Shown here in pieces: positions 53,761 to 63,984 of a DNA stretch of 64,000 nucleotides. This stretch comes from Sphingomonas sp. (GTDB lineage Bacteria > Pseudomonadota > Alphaproteobacteria > Sphingomonadales > Sphingomonadaceae), in NCBI GenBank assembly GCA_021732445.1, contig JAKFUZ010000014.1:38833-102832 (forward strand), in the 5' to 3' direction. Below the pieces are notes generated by a model. The model searched no databases. It saw only the letters and a program-made list of their open reading frames with translations, and was not told the origin of the DNA. The position numbers were made by a program, and so were the translations under genes. Each line of letters begins with the position of its first letter. Within the stretch, counting starts at the first letter, position 1.

Positions 53761-53994
53761 TCAGCCCCGGTGCAGGCGCTTGGCGGGCTGGTCGCCGGCG
53801 GCCGTTCCCGTCATCAGCGGCAGCGACCAGCGGATCTGATCGCGCAGCATCGCTTCCAGGTCGCGCGCGCCGACATTGTGGGCGGCCGCCCGCTTGCGCA
53901 GCAGGGCAAGGAGCATCGACGCCCGGTCGGCTTTGGCCGGGCGCAAGCGTCCCTGCGCAAGCGCGCGAGACAGACGAAGCGAGAGCAAGGTCAT
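53761..53994 (-). CDS. Small hypothetical protein downstream of crtB
   Basis: A 77-residue ORF from ATG at 53994 (MTLLSLRLSRALAQGRL, then RPAKADRASMLLALLRKRAA). It is basic and helical, with an amphipathic RDLEAMLRDQIRWSLPLM segment that looks like real protein. No clear ribosome-binding site precedes it and I cannot assign a family. It is 104 bp after the crtB stop on the same strand and could be the last gene of the carotenoid transcript. Flanking sequence 53634-53760 and 53995-54098 shows nothing else. Confidence 0.5.
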   Translation of the reverse strand: MTLLSLRLSRALAQGRLRPAKADRASMLLALLRKRAAAHNVGARDLEAMLRDQIRWSLPLMTGTAAGDQPAKRLHRG

Positions 53995-54098
53995 CGGGGG
54001 GTCATCACAGGCAAATTTCACAACACGCACGCGGGGAATGTCGAGCGGATAGCGCGATGACGTTGCCGATCCACCCACCAAGCGCGGTTAACCCGCCG

Positions 54099-55058
54099 CT
54101 ATCCGTGACGGGGTCGCTGCCACAGGCCCGCGACGCGCGGTGACTGCGGATAGCGCCGGTGGCGACCGGCCGCCTGCGCGCGCGCCGCTGCGATGAACCT
54201 GAGCTTTGCCCAGGCCGAGATGGTCACGCGGGCATCGAGCGCCGCTGCCCCGCGCCGCGCCACTTCTCGGCCGATCTCGCCATAAATGGCCGCCGCCGCC
54301 AGCACCGCCCAGGCCGAGCGGAACGGCAGCGCCGGTGTGCCCAGCCGCGCGCTCGCTTCATAAGCCGTGGCCAGTGCGGCCAGCCGGGCGGTCAGCCGGG
54401 CAACACCGGCCCGGTGCTGTGCGGCGAGCAGCGCACCGGGCGCGATCCCCGCCTCCGCCAGCCAGTCGGCGGGAAGATAGCAGCGGCCCACCCCGGCATC
54501 TTCGGCCACGTCGCGCGCAATATTGGCAAGCTGGAACGCAAGCCCCAGGTCACACGCCCGGTCGAGCGTTGCGTCGTCGGCGGGGTCAACGCCCATTACC
54601 ACCGCCATCATGCAGCCGACGACGCCGGCGACATGGTAGCAATAGCGCAGCAGATCGGCCTCGGTCTCCGGCTGCCAGCCGGCCGCGTCCAGCGCGAACC
54701 CGGCGATGTGGTCGCGCGCAAAATACTGCGGCAGACCGGTTTCGGCAGCGACGATTCGCAGCGCGTCAAACGGCGCGCGGCCCGTCTGCCTGCCGCTCAG
54801 CGCCGCGTCCGTATTGGCAACCAGTGCCGCCAGCCGTGCCTGCGGGTCGGTTACAAGGCGCATGCCGGCACCGTGATCCTGCCCATCGGCAATATCGTCA
54901 CAGGCGCGGCACCAGGCATAGAGCAGCCAGGCGCGCTCGCGCGTTGTCCGGTCGAACAGCCGGCTGGCGGCAGCAAAGCTCTTCGAGCCTCTGGCGATCG
55001 ACGCCTGCGCGGCTGCAACCGTCGCCGCGCGCCCGGCGGCCGTGGCGGCGGGAGTCAC
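54099..55058 (-). CDS. crtB: 15-cis-phytoene synthase
   Basis: Condenses two geranylgeranyl diphosphates to phytoene, the first carotenoid-specific step. 319 residues from GTG at 55058. The two Asp-rich sites are ACDDIADGQD (about 53-61) and ANIARDVAEDAGVGRCYLP (near 175-190); SKSFAAASRLF at about 26-36 is the squalene/phytoene synthase start. The Ala-rich N-terminus is short. GTG overlaps the stop of the LOG-family gene by 4 bp. crtE, supplying the substrate, is not in this window. Confidence 0.93.
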   Translation of the reverse strand: MTPAATAAGRAATVAAAQASIARGSKSFAAASRLFDRTTRERAWLLYAWCRACDDIADGQDHGAGMRLVTDPQARLAALVANTDAALSGRQTGRAPFDALRIVAAETGLPQYFARDHIAGFALDAAGWQPETEADLLRYCYHVAGVVGCMMAVVMGVDPADDATLDRACDLGLAFQLANIARDVAEDAGVGRCYLPADWLAEAGIAPGALLAAQHRAGVARLTARLAALATAYEASARLGTPALPFRSAWAVLAAAAIYGEIGREVARRGAAALDARVTISAWAKLRFIAAARAQAAGRHRRYPQSPRVAGLWQRPRHG

Positions 55059-55636
55059 AAGTCGGCGCTGCGCATTTTCGTGATCGGCTGCACGGGCACG
55101 TGCGCGGCCATTTTCGCAAGCAAGCCGGCCAGCGTGTCGTCTGCGATCAGCAGGCCTTGATGCTGCGGGCGAACGAAACCGACCGCGCCCATTTTGGCCG
55201 CAAAGGCGATGAGCGCGTCGTAATAGCCCGCAATGTTGAGCAACCCCACCGGCTTTGCGTGATAGCCGATCTGCGCCCAGCTCAGCGCCTCCCAAAGCTC
55301 ATCCATCGTGCCGGTGCCGCCGGGCAGCGTGACAAAACCGTCCGACAAATCGGTAAAGGCCTGTTTGCGCTCATGCATCGTGCGGCAGATGTGCAGCTCG
55401 GTCAGCCCCTTGTGCGCGACTTCGGCATCGACCAGCGCTTGCGGGATGATGCCGACAACGCGGCCGCCCGCCGCAAGCGCTGCATCGGCCACCGCGCCCA
55501 TCAGCCCAAGCCTGCCGCCGCCATAGACGATGCTGATGCCGCGCATGGCGAGATCCCGGCCTACACCCCGCGCAGCCTCGACATAAACCGGGTCGGCGGG
55601 CGAGGCAGAGCCGCAATAAACCGCAAGCCGTTTCAC
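55055..55636 (-). CDS. LOG-family (TIGR00730) nucleotide phosphoribohydrolase
   Basis: 193 residues of the lysine-decarboxylase-like Rossmann fold. GGGRLGLMGAVADAAL (about 40-55) and the catalytic motif LPGGTGTMDELWEAL (about 103-117), with its PGGxGTxxE core, are diagnostic of LOG proteins. These release cytokinin bases from riboside monophosphates or hydrolyse AMP-type nucleotides; most bacterial members have no known physiological role. It is wedged between crtI and crtB with 4-bp overlaps at both ends, so its expression is tied to carotenoid synthesis. Confidence 0.9.
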   Translation of the reverse strand: MKRLAVYCGSASPADPVYVEAARGVGRDLAMRGISIVYGGGRLGLMGAVADAALAAGGRVVGIIPQALVDAEVAHKGLTELHICRTMHERKQAFTDLSDGFVTLPGGTGTMDELWEALSWAQIGYHAKPVGLLNIAGYYDALIAFAAKMGAVGFVRPQHQGLLIADDTLAGLLAKMAAHVPVQPITKMRSADL

Positions 55637-57111
55637 CGGCGCGCGTCCAGCATCAGCCCCGCTGTTGCCTTGGCGCTGCCGACAACGCCGGGAATACCCG
55701 CACCGGGATGGGTGCCGGCGCCCACGAAATAGAGGTTGGGGATGTGGTCGTCGCGGTTGTGGACACGGAAATAGGCACTTTGCAGCAATGTTGGCGCCAG
55801 GCTGAACGCGCTGCCCAGATGGGCGTTCAGATCATGCGCGAAATCGCTTGGCGCATAATGAAATTTGGTGACGATCCGCGCATGAATGTCGGGGATGAGC
55901 CGCTTGCCGATTTCGTCGAGGATGCGCTTTTCGAGAATGGGGCCGATTTCAGCCCAGTCGACCGGGAATTTGCCCTGGTGCGGCACCGGCGCAAGCGCAT
56001 AAAAGGTCGAGTGCCCCTCAGGCGCCATCGACGGATCGGTGACGGTTGGATGATGAAGATAAAGCGAGAAATCTTCCGCCAGCACGCCGTGATCGTAAAT
56101 ATCGGCCAGCAGGCCCTTATAACGCGGGCCGAACAAGATCATGTGGTGGGGAATGCCCGGCCAGGTGCCCTTCATCCCGAAATGCACGACAAACAGCGAC
56201 GGGCTGTATGATTTGCGCTCCAGCCGGGCACGAGTGCGCTGTGCGCTGCGCGAGGTCTGTAGCAGATCGCGGTAGCTGTGCATGATGTCGGCATTGCTGG
56301 CGACCGCATCGGCCTTCAGCACCAGCCCGCTTTGGGTGGTGACGCCGGTCGCAAGATCACCCAGCGTGTCGATGCTGGCCACCGCGTCGCCAAGGATGAC
56401 GGTGCCGCCAAGCCGTTCGAAATGCGTGACCATGGCGGCGATCAGCTTGTTGGTGCCGCCGCGCGCAAACCATACGCCACCGTCTTTTTCCAGCTTGTGA
56501 ATCAGGGCGTAGATCGCGCTGGTCGCCATTGGGTTGCCACCCACCAGCAGCGTGTGGAACGACAGGGCCTCGCGCAGCTTAGGGTGCTTCACAAAGCTCG
56601 ATACGATTGAATAGACGCTGCGCCATGCCTGATATTTCATCAGGCTGGGTGCCGCCTTTATCATCGAGGCAAAGTCAAGAAAGGCGACATGCCCGAGCTT
56701 TTCATAGCCCTCCTTGAAGACGCCTGCCGAATAGTCGAGAAACCGGCGATAGCCATCGACATCGGCCGGGTCGAGTTTTGCGATTTCGGCCATGAGCGCG
56801 GGGTCGTCATTGGAATAGTCAAAATTGGTGCCATCGGGCCAGTTCAGCCGGTAAAACGGCATTACCGGGTCGAGCGTGACATCGTCATCCATGCTGTGAC
56901 CCGAAAGCGCCCAGAGTTCGCGCAGGCACGGCGGGTCGGTTATCACGGTTGGCCCGGCATCGAAGACAAACCCGTCTTTTTCCCACACATAGGCCCGCCC
57001 GCCCGGCTTGTCGCGCGCCTCGACGATCGTGGTCGCGATGCCCGCCGATTGCAGCCTTATCGCAAGCGCCAGCCCGCCAAAGCCCGATCCGATGACGATG
57101 GCGCTGTTCAT
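55633..57111 (-). CDS. crtI: Phytoene desaturase (CrtI type)
   Basis: 492 residues from ATG at 57111 (the longer frame to 57510 lies inside crtY). FAD motif VIGSGFGGLALAIRLQSAG (about 6-24), KPGGRAYVWEKDGFVFDAGP following, and the C-terminal GAGTHPGAGIPGVVGSAKAT signature. It converts phytoene to lycopene by successive desaturation in proteobacteria, feeding CrtY. It overlaps crtY upstream by 4 bp and the LOG gene downstream by 4 bp. Confidence 0.96.
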   Translation of the reverse strand: MNSAIVIGSGFGGLALAIRLQSAGIATTIVEARDKPGGRAYVWEKDGFVFDAGPTVITDPPCLRELWALSGHSMDDDVTLDPVMPFYRLNWPDGTNFDYSNDDPALMAEIAKLDPADVDGYRRFLDYSAGVFKEGYEKLGHVAFLDFASMIKAAPSLMKYQAWRSVYSIVSSFVKHPKLREALSFHTLLVGGNPMATSAIYALIHKLEKDGGVWFARGGTNKLIAAMVTHFERLGGTVILGDAVASIDTLGDLATGVTTQSGLVLKADAVASNADIMHSYRDLLQTSRSAQRTRARLERKSYSPSLFVVHFGMKGTWPGIPHHMILFGPRYKGLLADIYDHGVLAEDFSLYLHHPTVTDPSMAPEGHSTFYALAPVPHQGKFPVDWAEIGPILEKRILDEIGKRLIPDIHARIVTKFHYAPSDFAHDLNAHLGSAFSLAPTLLQSAYFRVHNRDDHIPNLYFVGAGTHPGAGIPGVVGSAKATAGLMLDARR

Positions 57112-58298
57112 CGCTTTCCCCCGCGAATGGCCTTCCACGCAGCGCCGATTTTTACCGGAGGTTTGCCGCTGAGGATGCGGGCCTTGTCGAGCATCGTGGT
57201 TTGTCCTGCGTAGAAGCGCCCGATCAGCGCGGGGTTCAGCCGGTAAAAATGTTCCAGAATGCGGTAGCGTTCTTCCGGCTCGCCCGCCCGATACAGCATT
57301 TTGTCGAGTATGCGATAGAAGCCGCGCCCCCGCCATGTCGAGCGGGCAAAGCCGTGGAGCAGCTCGTGCAGCGCCGCGCCTGAAAAGTCGGTTGCCCTTG
57401 CCAGCAGCGCAGCGGTGCGCACCGCGTCGGGCAGCGAATAGCCGGTGGTCGGGTGGAACAGCCCGGCACGCATGCCGGCTTTGGCAACCTTGTTGCCGCC
57501 GCTTTTCCAATATTCGTCAAAGTCGCCGCCAAGCGCCACCGGCAGCGCGCCGCTTTCTTCGCGCAGCATCGCGGTCGGCGCCCAGCCATGCGCCGTCGCA
57601 TAATTGTCAATGCGGGTGACGATCGGGTCGCTGTTCTGCCCCGAACCGGCAGCCGGCCGGCCAAGATCGGGCGTATCGCTGTAATAGGTGTCCTCGATGA
57701 ACAGCCGCGTCGGCGAAAATGGCAGCACATAGACGAATCGATAGCCATCGGCCTGCTCAACCGTTGCGTCCATCACCAGCGGGCGCGCCACATCATGCGG
57801 CGCGGCGAGTTCAAACTCGCGGCCGACAAATTTTTGCCAGCCAAGCTCAAGCGTCGACAAGTCGCCCGATCCGCGCGCGTCGATCACGCCTTTTGCCTCG
57901 ACCCGGTCGCCGCCTGCCAGCACCACCGCCGTCGGGCTGGCCCCCATCACCCGGCAGCCCAGCATCACGGCGTGGGCGGGCATGGCAGCCCGGACAACCC
58001 GGTCAAGCTGCTCGGACTCGATTGAATAATAAGGTGAATTCAACGTCCGCTGGCGGGCGGGAAATTTGATGTCATAATCGGCCCAGCCATGGCTCACCAG
58101 CGGCTCCACGATCCAGCGGTCGGCGCGGGCAATGTCGCGGCTGAAGAACGACCAGAGGTGGTTGCCGCCTACACAATTGCTGCCTTCGATCAGGCGCACG
58201 TCGAGGTCGGGCCGCTTTAGCCGCAGCGCCAGCGCCATCAGGCCGCCGGCAAGCCCTGCGCCAACAATTGCCAGATCGCATTTTATCGTCGACGCCAT
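57108..58298 (-). CDS. crtY: Lycopene beta-cyclase (CrtY type)
   Basis: 396 residues, ATG at 58298. N-terminal dinucleotide motif DLAIVGAGLAGGLMALAL (about 8-25), EGSNCVGGNHLWSFF, RGFYRILDKMLYRA and ERYRILEHFYRLNPALIGRF match proteobacterial CrtY. It closes both ends of lycopene to give beta-carotene. It is the first gene of the crtY-crtI-LOG-crtB operon; the promoter should lie in the 124-bp region 58299-58422 shared with the divergent sterol-desaturase-like gene. I cannot identify the promoter elements. Confidence 0.95.
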   Translation of the reverse strand: MASTIKCDLAIVGAGLAGGLMALALRLKRPDLDVRLIEGSNCVGGNHLWSFFSRDIARADRWIVEPLVSHGWADYDIKFPARQRTLNSPYYSIESEQLDRVVRAAMPAHAVMLGCRVMGASPTAVVLAGGDRVEAKGVIDARGSGDLSTLELGWQKFVGREFELAAPHDVARPLVMDATVEQADGYRFVYVLPFSPTRLFIEDTYYSDTPDLGRPAAGSGQNSDPIVTRIDNYATAHGWAPTAMLREESGALPVALGGDFDEYWKSGGNKVAKAGMRAGLFHPTTGYSLPDAVRTAALLARATDFSGAALHELLHGFARSTWRGRGFYRILDKMLYRAGEPEERYRILEHFYRLNPALIGRFYAGQTTMLDKARILSGKPPVKIGAAWKAIRGGKR

Positions 58299-58422
58299 AG
58301 TGTCGACTAACCCATTTATCGGCACGAATGAAGGGCCGCCGCGCCGACAAAATGTGCCGGTCCCGCGCGCGGCGCCACAACCCTGTTTCCCTGCTGGCGA
58401 CGATGCGTTAGGCAGACGCGCG

Positions 58423-59283
58423 ATGACGGTTGCAACGCCCCTGTTCTGGACGGTTCTCTGGACGGTTCTCTGGCCAGCGACCTGGTCGGCGCTGGCGATG
58501 TCGGTCATCGTCGGCGTGCGGTATCTGGCGGTCAGCGGGGTGTTCGCCTGGCTGACGCGGCGCCTGCATCCCGGGCTTTACGCAGGCCTTGACCGGCAAA
58601 TCGCTCGCGAAATCCGCTGGAGCCTGATGAGTGCGGCCATTTACGGCGTGCCGGCCGGCGTTATCGCCTGGGGCTGGCAGAACCGGGGCTGGACGCTGAT
58701 CTATTCGGACGTGGCGGCGTATCCGGTATGGTATTTGCCGCTTTCGGTGCTTGCCTATCTGTTTGCGCATGACAGCTGGTTTTATTGGACGCATCGCTGG
58801 ATGCATGAGCCGGTGCCGTTTCGCCTTGCGCACGCGGTTCACCACGCCAGCCGCCCGCCCACTGCCTGGGCAGCGATGGCGTTTCATCCGATCGAGGCGC
58901 TGACGGGGGCTGTGATAATTCCGCTACTGGTGTTTACCATTCCGGTCCATGCCGCTGCGCTGTCCTTGGTGTTGCTGGTGATGACGGTTATGGGAGTGAC
59001 CAATCACATGGGCTGGGAGATTTTCCCTAGGTTCATGTGGCGCGGACCATTGGGCGCTTGGGTAATCACCGCAAGCCACCACCAGCGGCATCATTCGGAC
59101 TACAGGTGCAATTATGGATTATATTTCCGGTTCTGGGACCATCTGTGCGGCACCGACCACGGCATTGGCGGGTTTGGCGCAGAACGTGGCCGCAGGGGCG
59201 GGGCGGCGGTTCGTGCGGCGGCTGGCGGCGGCGTTCATCATGGTCGGCCTGCTGCCGGGTGCCGCACCGACGAGCAGCCTTGA
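58423..59283 (+). CDS. Sterol desaturase/fatty acid hydroxylase superfamily protein beside the crt operon
   Basis: 286 residues from ATG at 58423. Several membrane helices surround di-iron His boxes: HDSWFYWTHRWMH (His116, 124, 128), HAVHHAS (137, 140, 141) and SHHQRHH near 215. It is longer than CrtZ beta-carotene hydroxylase (usually near 170 residues) and reads more like a sterol-desaturase-type enzyme, but its place divergent from crtY suggests carotenoid or membrane-lipid hydroxylation. The C-terminus after CGTDHGIGGFGAERG is low-complexity and overlaps the DUF2141 gene. A 12-bp in-frame duplication lies near the start. Confidence 0.8.
   Translation: MTVATPLFWTVLWTVLWPATWSALAMSVIVGVRYLAVSGVFAWLTRRLHPGLYAGLDRQIAREIRWSLMSAAIYGVPAGVIAWGWQNRGWTLIYSDVAAYPVWYLPLSVLAYLFAHDSWFYWTHRWMHEPVPFRLAHAVHHASRPPTAWAAMAFHPIEALTGAVIIPLLVFTIPVHAAALSLVLLVMTVMGVTNHMGWEIFPRFMWRGPLGAWVITASHHQRHHSDYRCNYGLYFRFWDHLCGTDHGIGGFGAERGRRGGAAVRAAAGGGVHHGRPAAGCRTDEQP
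58447..58470 (+). repeat. 12-bp in-frame tandem duplication
   Basis: TGGACGGTTCTC occurs twice head-to-tail (58447-58458 and 58459-58470) with no mismatch, adding an extra WTVL to the N-terminal membrane segment (WTVLWTVLWP). The perfect identity suggests a recent slippage event. Confidence 0.93.
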
Positions 59284-59638
59284 CATTATGATCGACAATC
59301 TCCGCTCGGCCAAGGGCGTGCTCCGGTTCTGCCTGACCGCAGACCCGCAGAATTTTCCCGGTTGCGTGGACGATGCGCGGGCGGTGACGCGCAATGTGCC
59401 GGCCAGCCAGCGCGCGGTTCAGTTTGAAGGGTTGCCGCTTGGCACCTATGCGGTCGCGGTCATTCATGACGAGAACGCCAACGCCCGGCTCGACACGGTG
59501 CTGGGCATTCCGCGCGAGGGCTTTGGTTTTTCGCGAAATCCAAGGATCAGCTTTGGGCCGCCGCGCTTTTCGGCCGCCCAGTTTTCCATTGCCTGGCTGC
59601 CTGCGGTGCAGTCCGTAAAGATGCGGTATTTGCTGTAG
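59213..59638 (+). CDS. DUF2141 exported protein
   Basis: About 141 residues from GTG at 59213, with a signal peptide (RRLAAAFIMVGLLPGAA) and the DUF2141 core: LDIMIDNLRSAKGVLRFCLT, LPLGTYAVAVIHDENANARL and PREGFGFSRNP. The domain is a predicted periplasmic beta-sandwich of unknown function often encoded near carotenoid or sterol-desaturase genes in pigmented bacteria. GTG at 59186 and ATG at 59240 are alternative starts. Its 5' end overlaps the preceding gene by about 70 bp in another frame; GGGGCGG upstream is a weak ribosome-binding site. Confidence 0.82.
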   Translation: MRRLAAAFIMVGLLPGAAPTSSLDIMIDNLRSAKGVLRFCLTADPQNFPGCVDDARAVTRNVPASQRAVQFEGLPLGTYAVAVIHDENANARLDTVLGIPREGFGFSRNPRISFGPPRFSAAQFSIAWLPAVQSVKMRYLL

Positions 59639-59714
59639 CGGCCCGGACGCGGCAACCGATTGACCGGTTGGGGCGTTCTGGCTGCTGGCCAGTGTCGAGC
59701 GTAGAGGAAGTTTC

Positions 59715-60614
59715 ATGCGTGTTATGTCAGTCATCATGATGGGCCTGGCGGCCGTTGCGGCGCCCGGCATGATCGGGCGGGCGGGCGCGCAAACGGCGGG
59801 CAGCGCCGGCGCCGCGGCCACCGCCGGCGATGCAGCAGCCCTTCCCGATGGCCAGGGCGCCCCACCTGGGCAGGTTGATGTGACGGTTGGGGCGGGCGTT
59901 GCGCTGGTGCCAAGCTATGAAGGCTCCAATGATTATGTCGTGATCCCGGCAGGCGCCCTGCGCGGCACGCTGTCTGGCGTTGCGTTTTTCAGCCGCGGCA
60001 CCAAATTATTTGCAGATGTGGTGCGCGACACGGGCGCGGTGAACGTCCAGTTCGGGCCTTTGGTTGCGGTAAACTTCAACCGCAGCGGGCGCATCGTCGA
60101 TGATCGGGTCGAGGCGCTGGGCCGACGCAAGATCGCGCTGGAACTGGGCGGCTTTGCCGGCCTGTCGAAAACCGGCGTGCTGACCAGCGCCTATGACACG
60201 CTTGGCGCGTCGGTGTCCTACCGCCATGACGTGACCGGCGTGCACGGCAGCTATATTGTCGAGCCGACGATCGAATATGGCACCCCGCTCAGCCGCAAGG
60301 CCTATGTCGGTGTCAGCGCCTCGGCGACGATTGTGGGCGATGCCTATGCGCGCCGCTATTTTGCCGTTGATGCGGCAGGCGCAGGGCGCAGCGGCCTGCC
60401 CCTGTTTGCCAGTCCCAGGGGTGGATTCAAAGACTATACGCTGTCGGGCCTTGCCAGTTTTTCGCTAAGCGGCGATTTGCGGCGGGGCTTTGCGCTGTTC
60501 GCGCTCGGCTCCTATGCGCGGCTTCAGGGGGATTTCGCGCGCAGCCCCATAACCAGCGTGGCGGGCAGCCGCCGGCAATTATTTGGCGCCCTGGGCGTTG
60601 GCTATACTTTTTGA
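59715..60614 (+). CDS. MipA/OmpV-family outer-membrane protein
   Basis: 299 residues: signal peptide (cleavage near GRAGAQ, about 26), a short Ala/Gly linker, then repeated beta strands (VDVTVGAGVALVPSYEGSND; FADVVRDTGAVNVQFGPLVA; GASVSYRHDVTGVHGSYIVE) and a C-terminal FGALGVGYTF with the terminal aromatic residue needed for barrel insertion. MipA in E. coli binds murein-synthesis enzymes; OmpV-type proteins are porin-like. The SYEGSNDY motif early in the barrel is typical of the family. It stands 76 bp after DUF2141 and may share its transcript. Confidence 0.86.
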   Translation: MRVMSVIMMGLAAVAAPGMIGRAGAQTAGSAGAAATAGDAAALPDGQGAPPGQVDVTVGAGVALVPSYEGSNDYVVIPAGALRGTLSGVAFFSRGTKLFADVVRDTGAVNVQFGPLVAVNFNRSGRIVDDRVEALGRRKIALELGGFAGLSKTGVLTSAYDTLGASVSYRHDVTGVHGSYIVEPTIEYGTPLSRKAYVGVSASATIVGDAYARRYFAVDAAGAGRSGLPLFASPRGGFKDYTLSGLASFSLSGDLRRGFALFALGSYARLQGDFARSPITSVAGSRRQLFGALGVGYTF

Positions 60615-60676
60615 GGCGCGCATCCTAGGCTCGGCGCTGGCCGGCGACAGGTGCCGGCAGTTGCAAAGGGGCAGGC

Positions 60677-61096
60677 ATGGCGGGCAACCGGGTTGAAGCT
60701 GTTACATATTGGGTCGCCACGCTGGTGATGTTCGCGATAATGCTGCTGGCGATTATCGGCTATCAAGCCAATTACGCCGGCTTTTCGAAGTTTTTCATTG
60801 CCTTTGGCTATCCCACCTACATCATCTACCCGCTGGCTTATCTGAAGCTGACGGCGCTTGTCGTGATTGCCACCAATTATTATCGGAACCTGAAAGACAT
60901 CGCCTATGGCGCCTATTTCATCAATATGGGCTTTGCGACGGCGGCGCATCTGGGCGCGGGTGACACGCCGGTGCACGCTTATGTCGGGTTTGTCGCGATC
61001 ATCACGAGCTATGTGCTGAGCAACCGGGTTCGGGGCGAACCCGGGCGCGATGCATTTTTGCTCGGCCCGCGCCAGCCGCGCGACTGGACGGGATGA
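60677..61096 (+). CDS. DoxX-like small membrane protein
   Basis: 139 residues with about four hydrophobic helices (YWVATLVMFAIMLLAIIGYQ; YPTYIIYPLAYLKLTALVVI; YGAYFINMGFATAAHLGAGD; AYVGFVAIITSYVLSNRVRG). The G-Y-P-x-Y-I-x-Y-P-L-A-x-L-K pattern fits the DoxX-like family, whose members are mostly uncharacterised and sometimes linked to quinone or stress functions. The start has AAAGGGGC upstream. It is followed by the thiC riboswitch leader, with no clear terminator between. Confidence 0.65.
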   Translation: MAGNRVEAVTYWVATLVMFAIMLLAIIGYQANYAGFSKFFIAFGYPTYIIYPLAYLKLTALVVIATNYYRNLKDIAYGAYFINMGFATAAHLGAGDTPVHAYVGFVAIITSYVLSNRVRGEPGRDAFLLGPRQPRDWTG

Positions 61097-61117
61097 AAAA
61101 CTAGGGCTATCCCCTTT

Positions 61118-63151
<2,034 letters not shown>

Positions 63152-63153
63152 CG

Positions 63154-63489
63154 ATGCGCGAAGGGGTTTTTAAGGCGGTGATTGTCGCCGCCGCGCTGGC
63201 CTTTCTTGGCGTGTTCGCGCTGGTCGTGATGCCGCCGCTCGCGGTCCATCCGGATGTGCCGGGCGCATTCGCGGCGGGTTTCGTCAACCCCTATGCCAGC
63301 GGTTATTCGGCAGACGTGCTGGCGTGCTGGGTGATCCTGTCGGCATGGATCCTGTTTGAGCGGCGCCACCTCGGCATCCGCCATGGCTGGTTGTGCATCG
63401 TGTTGGGCATGGTGCCGGGTGTGGCGGTTGGTTTTGCCGCGTATCTGCTGCTGCGGACGCGGCAGCGCGACGCGGGAGCCGGGGTGTGA
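63154..63489 (+). CDS. DUF2834-like small membrane protein
   Basis: 111 residues with three hydrophobic segments (AVIVAAALAFLGVFALVVMP; VLACWVILSAWILFE; LCIVLGMVPGVAVGFAAYLL) and the central FVNPYASGYSADVLACW motif, which I associate with the DUF2834 family. Function unknown. It begins 2 bp after thiC and so belongs to the TPP-controlled transcript, which makes a thiamine-linked membrane role worth considering, but this is inference. Confidence 0.6.
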   Translation: MREGVFKAVIVAAALAFLGVFALVVMPPLAVHPDVPGAFAAGFVNPYASGYSADVLACWVILSAWILFERRHLGIRHGWLCIVLGMVPGVAVGFAAYLLLRTRQRDAGAGV

Positions 63490-63588
63490 GGGTGTCCGTG
63501 CCCAGCACGCGGCTACGTTGAAAGCGATGTCGGCGCCACGCGCGGCTGCCACAACGCGGTGCCGGGGCACGCCCAATGATGGCGCACC

Positions 63589-63984
63589 ATGCCGCACTTA
63601 GGGCAAATCGCCCTGATCGTTCGCGATTATGATGAAGCGCTGGCGTTTTTCGTCGGCAAGCTGAGCTTTACCCGGGTCGATGATATCCCCCTGGCTGACG
63701 CGCCCAAACGCTGGGTGACGATCCGCCCGCCTGGCGCCGGTGCCGATGCCGCTATGCTTTTGCTGGCCCGCGCTGCTGCGCCCGAACAGGTCGCCGCGAT
63801 TGGCAATCAGGCTGGCGGCCGCGTATTCCTGTTTTTGCACACCGACGATTTTGACCGGGATTTCGCGGCGTTCACCGCGTCGGGCGTGCGGTTTGTGGAA
63901 GCGCCGCGGCGCGAGCCTTATGGAATCGTGGCGGTATTCGAAGATCTTTATGGCAATCGCTGGGATCTGATCGAACCCGCCTGA
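63589..63984 (+). CDS. VOC-family (glyoxalase/bleomycin-resistance fold) protein
   Basis: 131 residues starting GQIALIVRDYDEALAFFVGK, with FTRVDDIPLAD, RWVTIRPPGA and the closing PYGIVAVFEDLYGNRWDLIE. These are paired beta-alpha-beta-beta-beta units of the vicinal oxygen chelate fold; metal ligands may include early His/Gln and the final Glu. Substrate unknown. A 7-bp tandem repeat begins over its stop codon at the window edge. The gap 63490-63588 shows nothing. Confidence 0.88.
   Translation: MPHLGQIALIVRDYDEALAFFVGKLSFTRVDDIPLADAPKRWVTIRPPGAGADAAMLLLARAAAPEQVAAIGNQAGGRVFLFLHTDDFDRDFAAFTASGVRFVEAPRREPYGIVAVFEDLYGNRWDLIEPA

Noticed and set aside
57112..57510. N-terminal extension of crtI into crtY
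   Set aside because: The FAD motif that normally starts CrtI begins right after the ATG at 57111, which overlaps the crtY stop by 4 bp.
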